A stretch of 64,000 nt of DNA from NCBI GenBank assembly GCA_963795835.1, contig CAWCJC010000005.1, positions 62,001-126,000 on the forward strand, written 5' to 3'. The notes under the pieces are model-generated. The model saw only the letters and a list, made by a program, of their open reading frames with translations, searched no databases and had not been told where the DNA came from. Below, piece after piece: positions 61,655 through 64,000 of this stretch. The position numbers were made by a program, and so were the translations under genes. This DNA comes from JALYXI01 sp963795835. GTDB taxonomy: Bacteria > Acidobacteriota > Terriglobia > Bryobacterales > Bryobacteraceae. Within the stretch, counting starts at the first letter, position 1, and each line of letters begins with the position of its first letter.

Positions 61655-62797
61655 TTAGAAGTCCACCCATGCTCTCGCGTTTGAGCTGGAGAGGACTTTG
61701 TCCAGAATCTGAAGTTGCCGAAGGCCGTCGGTGAATTGCGGGTACTCGACCGCGGCGGTACGATCCGCAACCGTACGATAGAAGCGCCGGAAAACCTGTT
61801 TGAATGTGTCGTCGTAGCCCTCACTGTGACCCCCAGGCAGATCCGCATAGTCTCTAGCGGCCTCAAGCATCAGTGAGGCGTCTTTCACCACTACGTTGTT
61901 CGGCTCGTTCCTCTTTCCCATCCAGAGCTCATCCGGCTTTTCCTGGTCCCAGGCGACCGATCCTTTCGATCCGTAAACCTCCATGAAGAGGCGGTTTTTG
62001 CGTCCGGCGGAAATCTGGCTTACTGTAAATGCGCCGCGCGTGCGGTTGCCCAGGCGAAGCAGAACGGCCGCGAAGTCTTCCGTATCGATGGGTACCTCTT
62101 CATAATCGGAGGGCTGGAAGGTTTTGCCGGAAAAGGTCTCGACCGAGCCTGTCGGCTTCTTGCGTTTTTCGTGAAATGTTTGGAGATCGGCGCAGAGGGA
62201 TGTAATCCGTTCGCCGGAAATGTGCTCCACCATGTCGCACCAGTGAGTTCCAATGTCTGCAAACGCGCGGGAGCGGCCGTTTGCTTGAGGGTCTATGCGC
62301 CAGTTCCAATCGGTATCGTAAAGAAGCCAGTCCTGCGAATAGGTACCCTGGACCACGTAGATCTCGCCCAGCGCGCCAGACTCGCGCAGGCGGCGCATCT
62401 GCTGGACCATCGGGTAATAGCGAAGATTGTGGAAGGTGCAATTCGCGAGATTCCGTTCCTTCGCTTTCGCGACCAACTTTTGGGCTTCCTCCACGGACGT
62501 AGCGAGCGGCTTCTCGCAAAGCACGTTCTTGCCGGCTTCCAGCGCAGCCATTGCCATCGGGAAATGAAGCGCATTCGGGGTGCAGATATGCACGGCATCG
62601 AGCGTAGGATCGTCAAGCAGCGTGCGGTAATCTCCGGTCGCGCCTTCTACGCTCACTTCATCGGCGAACTTGCGGGCCTTCTCTTCGTTGGAGGCGGCGA
62701 TGGCGACAATTTCCACGTTGCCCAGGCGCCGAATGCCCTCTGTGTGAACCTTACCCATGAATCCGGTGCCGAATACGGCTGTTCTCAACTTCTTCAT
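61655..62797 (-). CDS. Gfo/Idh/MocA family NAD(P)-dependent oxidoreductase
   Basis: A 380-residue sugar or inositol dehydrogenase-like protein. The N-terminal Rossmann domain has LRTAVFGTGFMGKVHTEGIRR, and the conserved CEKPLATSVEEAQKLV with its catalytic lysine. FADIGTHWCDMVEHISG in the C-terminal domain carries the Asp-x-x-x-His pair. The ATG at 62797 is preferred over a TTG three codons upstream. Substrate unknown; acidobacterial genomes carry many such paralogues, often for plant-polymer sugars. The gene stands alone. Confidence 0.9.
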   Translation of the reverse strand: MKKLRTAVFGTGFMGKVHTEGIRRLGNVEIVAIAASNEEKARKFADEVSVEGATGDYRTLLDDPTLDAVHICTPNALHFPMAMAALEAGKNVLCEKPLATSVEEAQKLVAKAKERNLANCTFHNLRYYPMVQQMRRLRESGALGEIYVVQGTYSQDWLLYDTDWNWRIDPQANGRSRAFADIGTHWCDMVEHISGERITSLCADLQTFHEKRKKPTGSVETFSGKTFQPSDYEEVPIDTEDFAAVLLRLGNRTRGAFTVSQISAGRKNRLFMEVYGSKGSVAWDQEKPDELWMGKRNEPNNVVVKDASLMLEAARDYADLPGGHSEGYDDTFKQVFRRFYRTVADRTAAVEYPQFTDGLRQLQILDKVLSSSNARAWVDF

Positions 62798-62820
62798 TGC
62801 CTTCAATGTATCGTAAGCAC

Positions 62821-63070
62821 ATGGTGGTGCGAATCAGGGCCGGTTCGTGGAGCAGGGGGAGCGCACTGAAGTCTTCTGTTGCCTCGGTCTTGCGGGTGGC
62901 GGCGGCGGTGTGTTTTCTGAGCGGGATCTGGATTATCGCGGCCGGATTGAAATGGGCGGGCACATTCCTGGTTGCAAGGCGGCGTGTTCTCACATTGGCA
63001 GGTCTGGATCGCCTCCGGAGTGGTTCTGCAATTGGCGGCATTTCGTCTGAATCGGCAGTTGATATCCTGA
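62821..63070 (+). CDS. Possible small two-helix membrane protein with a one-base frameshift
   Basis: The gap upstream of the rhomboid gene carries one hydrophobic segment (VAAAVCFLSGIWIIAAGLKWAGTFLVARRRVLT). With one T removed at about 62995 it joins a second (WQVWIASGVVLQLAAFRLNRQLIS) ending at a TGA at 63068-63070, about 82 residues in all. The start (ATG 62821 or a later TTG/GTG) is unclear and no family is recognised. It could be chance in GC-rich DNA, but the same kind of one-base break recurs in this window. Confidence 0.35.
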
Positions 63071-63085
63071 AACTGTCAGCATCCT

Positions 63086-63820
63086 ATGCGCTACGACACT
63101 ACGCGGCCCCGCTCCTTCGGTTCCAGCTTTGCCAGTTCTTTACCGACCGGCGTGAAGTGGCTGCTGATTTCGAATATCGCGCTTTTCCTCCTTTACTTTT
63201 TCGCGGCGAGAACGGAAGCCGGGCAAATTTTCCTCCTTTTCTCGCTTGTGCCGCGAGCTGTCCTGCAGCACTTGGCCGTGTGGCAACTGTTCACGTACAT
63301 GTTTCTGCACGATCCTTACGGGTTCACGCATATTCTTTTCAACATGCTGACTCTCTGGATGTTCGGCACGGATCTGGAGCGCCAGTGGGGCACCAAGCGC
63401 TTTCTGACGTATTACTTTGTTTGCGGTGTCGGGGCCGGCATCTGCGTAGTGCTCATCAATCTGTTGTTCGGGGAAATGAATGCCCGCGTGATCGGCGCTT
63501 CCGGCGCAATTTACGGCCTGCTGCTGGCATTTGGGCTTCTGTACCCTGACCGGACTCTGCTGTTCAGTTTCTTGTTTCCCATTAAGGCCAAGTACTTCGT
63601 GATGATTCTTGGCGCGATTGCCTTCCTGAGTTCCTTTAGCGTGAACAATGGACTCAGCAACGTCGCTCACCTGGGCGGGATGCTGTTCGGCTACGCCTAC
63701 CTCAAGATGCAATTCCAGTCCTTGAATATGGATTTCGTCGGCAACGCTTACAAGGACTGGAAGCTACAGCGCGCGAAGAAGAAGTTTCAGGTTTATATGC
63801 GGAAACACGATTCTCGATAG
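63086..63820 (+). CDS. Rhomboid family intramembrane serine protease
   Basis: A 244-residue protein with six predicted helices. The family loop HDPYGFTHILFNMLTLWMFGTDLERQWG, the nucleophile serine in RVIGASGAIYGLLLAFG and the catalytic histidine in LSNVAHLGGMLFGY are all intact, so it should be active. Rhomboids cut single-span membrane proteins within the bilayer; substrates here are unknown. A basic C-terminal tail (WKLQRAKKKFQVYMRKH) extends into the cytoplasm. Confidence 0.93.
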   Translation: MRYDTTRPRSFGSSFASSLPTGVKWLLISNIALFLLYFFAARTEAGQIFLLFSLVPRAVLQHLAVWQLFTYMFLHDPYGFTHILFNMLTLWMFGTDLERQWGTKRFLTYYFVCGVGAGICVVLINLLFGEMNARVIGASGAIYGLLLAFGLLYPDRTLLFSFLFPIKAKYFVMILGAIAFLSSFSVNNGLSNVAHLGGMLFGYAYLKMQFQSLNMDFVGNAYKDWKLQRAKKKFQVYMRKHDSR

Positions 63821-63842
63821 AATCGTCTCAAAGGTGTTGCCC

Positions 63843-64000
63843 ATGAAACTGCTTGTTCTTACCCTTATTTCCGGTTTTTTTCTAAGCGCCCAGGAAGGAC
63901 CCATTCAGCCCGGATCGAACACGGTATCGCGCCCGAAAAAGAAGGACGCTCCCGCCGCCGCAACTGAACCGGACACGGACCTTCCGAAGATCCCCTCCAA
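63843..64000 (+). CDS. Secreted protein, N-terminal fragment (3' partial)
   Basis: The last 158 bases hold the start of a gene: a signal peptide (MKLLVLTLISGFFLSAQ) and a Pro/Lys-rich segment (RPKKKDAPAAATEPDTDLPKIP). AAAGG lies eight bases before the ATG. It follows the rhomboid gene by 22 bases and runs off the window. No domain is visible in what remains. Confidence 0.6.
   Translation, partial: MKLLVLTLISGFFLSAQEGPIQPGSNTVSRPKKKDAPAAATEPDTDLPKIPS

Overview
The window is GC-rich, gene-dense bacterial chromosome that most resembles an acidobacterium of the Solibacter/Bryobacter type. The evidence is the secreted DUF1549/DUF1553 plus Tat-exported DUF1501 pair, YVTN and Big_2 surface proteins, FecR-like proteins with low-complexity tails, many GTG/TTG starts and very tight operons. 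This placement is inferred from gene content, not from a marker-gene tree. I saw no tRNA, rRNA, CRISPR array, insertion sequence or prophage. No stretch longer than about 300 bases lacks a gene.

Layout. 1-6204: secreted or surface proteins. 6197-8063: a frameshifted NIPSNAP gene back to back with an N-terminally truncated nuoC, then nuoD. 8091-9338: OsmC and a ROK sugar kinase. 9335-12984 (minus): xdhC, a MobA-like nucleotidyltransferase and an AsmA-like protein. 13089-19427: an eight-gene operon (thiE, two amino-acid permeases, purC, cvpA, Fis-type HTH, HAD phosphatase, HIT). 19408-22485: two receiver proteins (one fused to an adenylate cyclase), an AI-2E family membrane protein and a cyclic-nucleotide-binding protein. 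22567-25727: lactate permease, class V aminotransferase, BON-LysM protein. 25767-29662: ybbP/ybbA divergent from tesA, as in E. coli. 29722-34214: PfkB kinase, membrane glycosyltransferase, a DapF-like epimerase and a nucleotide-sugar dehydrogenase. 34267-36443: FecR and DUF481 proteins. 36447-40404 (minus): argF-argG-argH-argR with tandem ARG-box-like sites in front of argF. 40491-44119: csbD and a TIM-barrel/three-SDR cassette. 44141-48487: hybrid histidine kinase, alpha/beta hydrolase, murI, DUF2071. 48520-55490: methyltransferase, TPR protein, MacB-type permease, TolC-like protein and a repeat-tailed FecR-like protein. 55596-60397: small zinc-ribbon protein, rplU-rpmA-obg, aminotransferase and serA. 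60452-64000: zinc-ribbon protein, TPR protein, Gfo/Idh/MocA oxidoreductase, rhomboid protease and a partial secreted protein.

Two themes stand out. First, about twelve genes are broken by a single inserted or missing base, mostly in short homopolymer or GC runs, including the core gene argF. Restoring one base rejoins each gene in frame, so sequencing or assembly error is the likeliest cause. Second, several biological signals deserve checking: a DapF-like protein with serine at both positions where the family has catalytic cysteine, an ArgR operator that closes a feedback loop on argFGHR, a terminator-like hairpin that runs directly into the obg start codon, and a truncated nuoC whose start codon overlaps that of a divergent gene.
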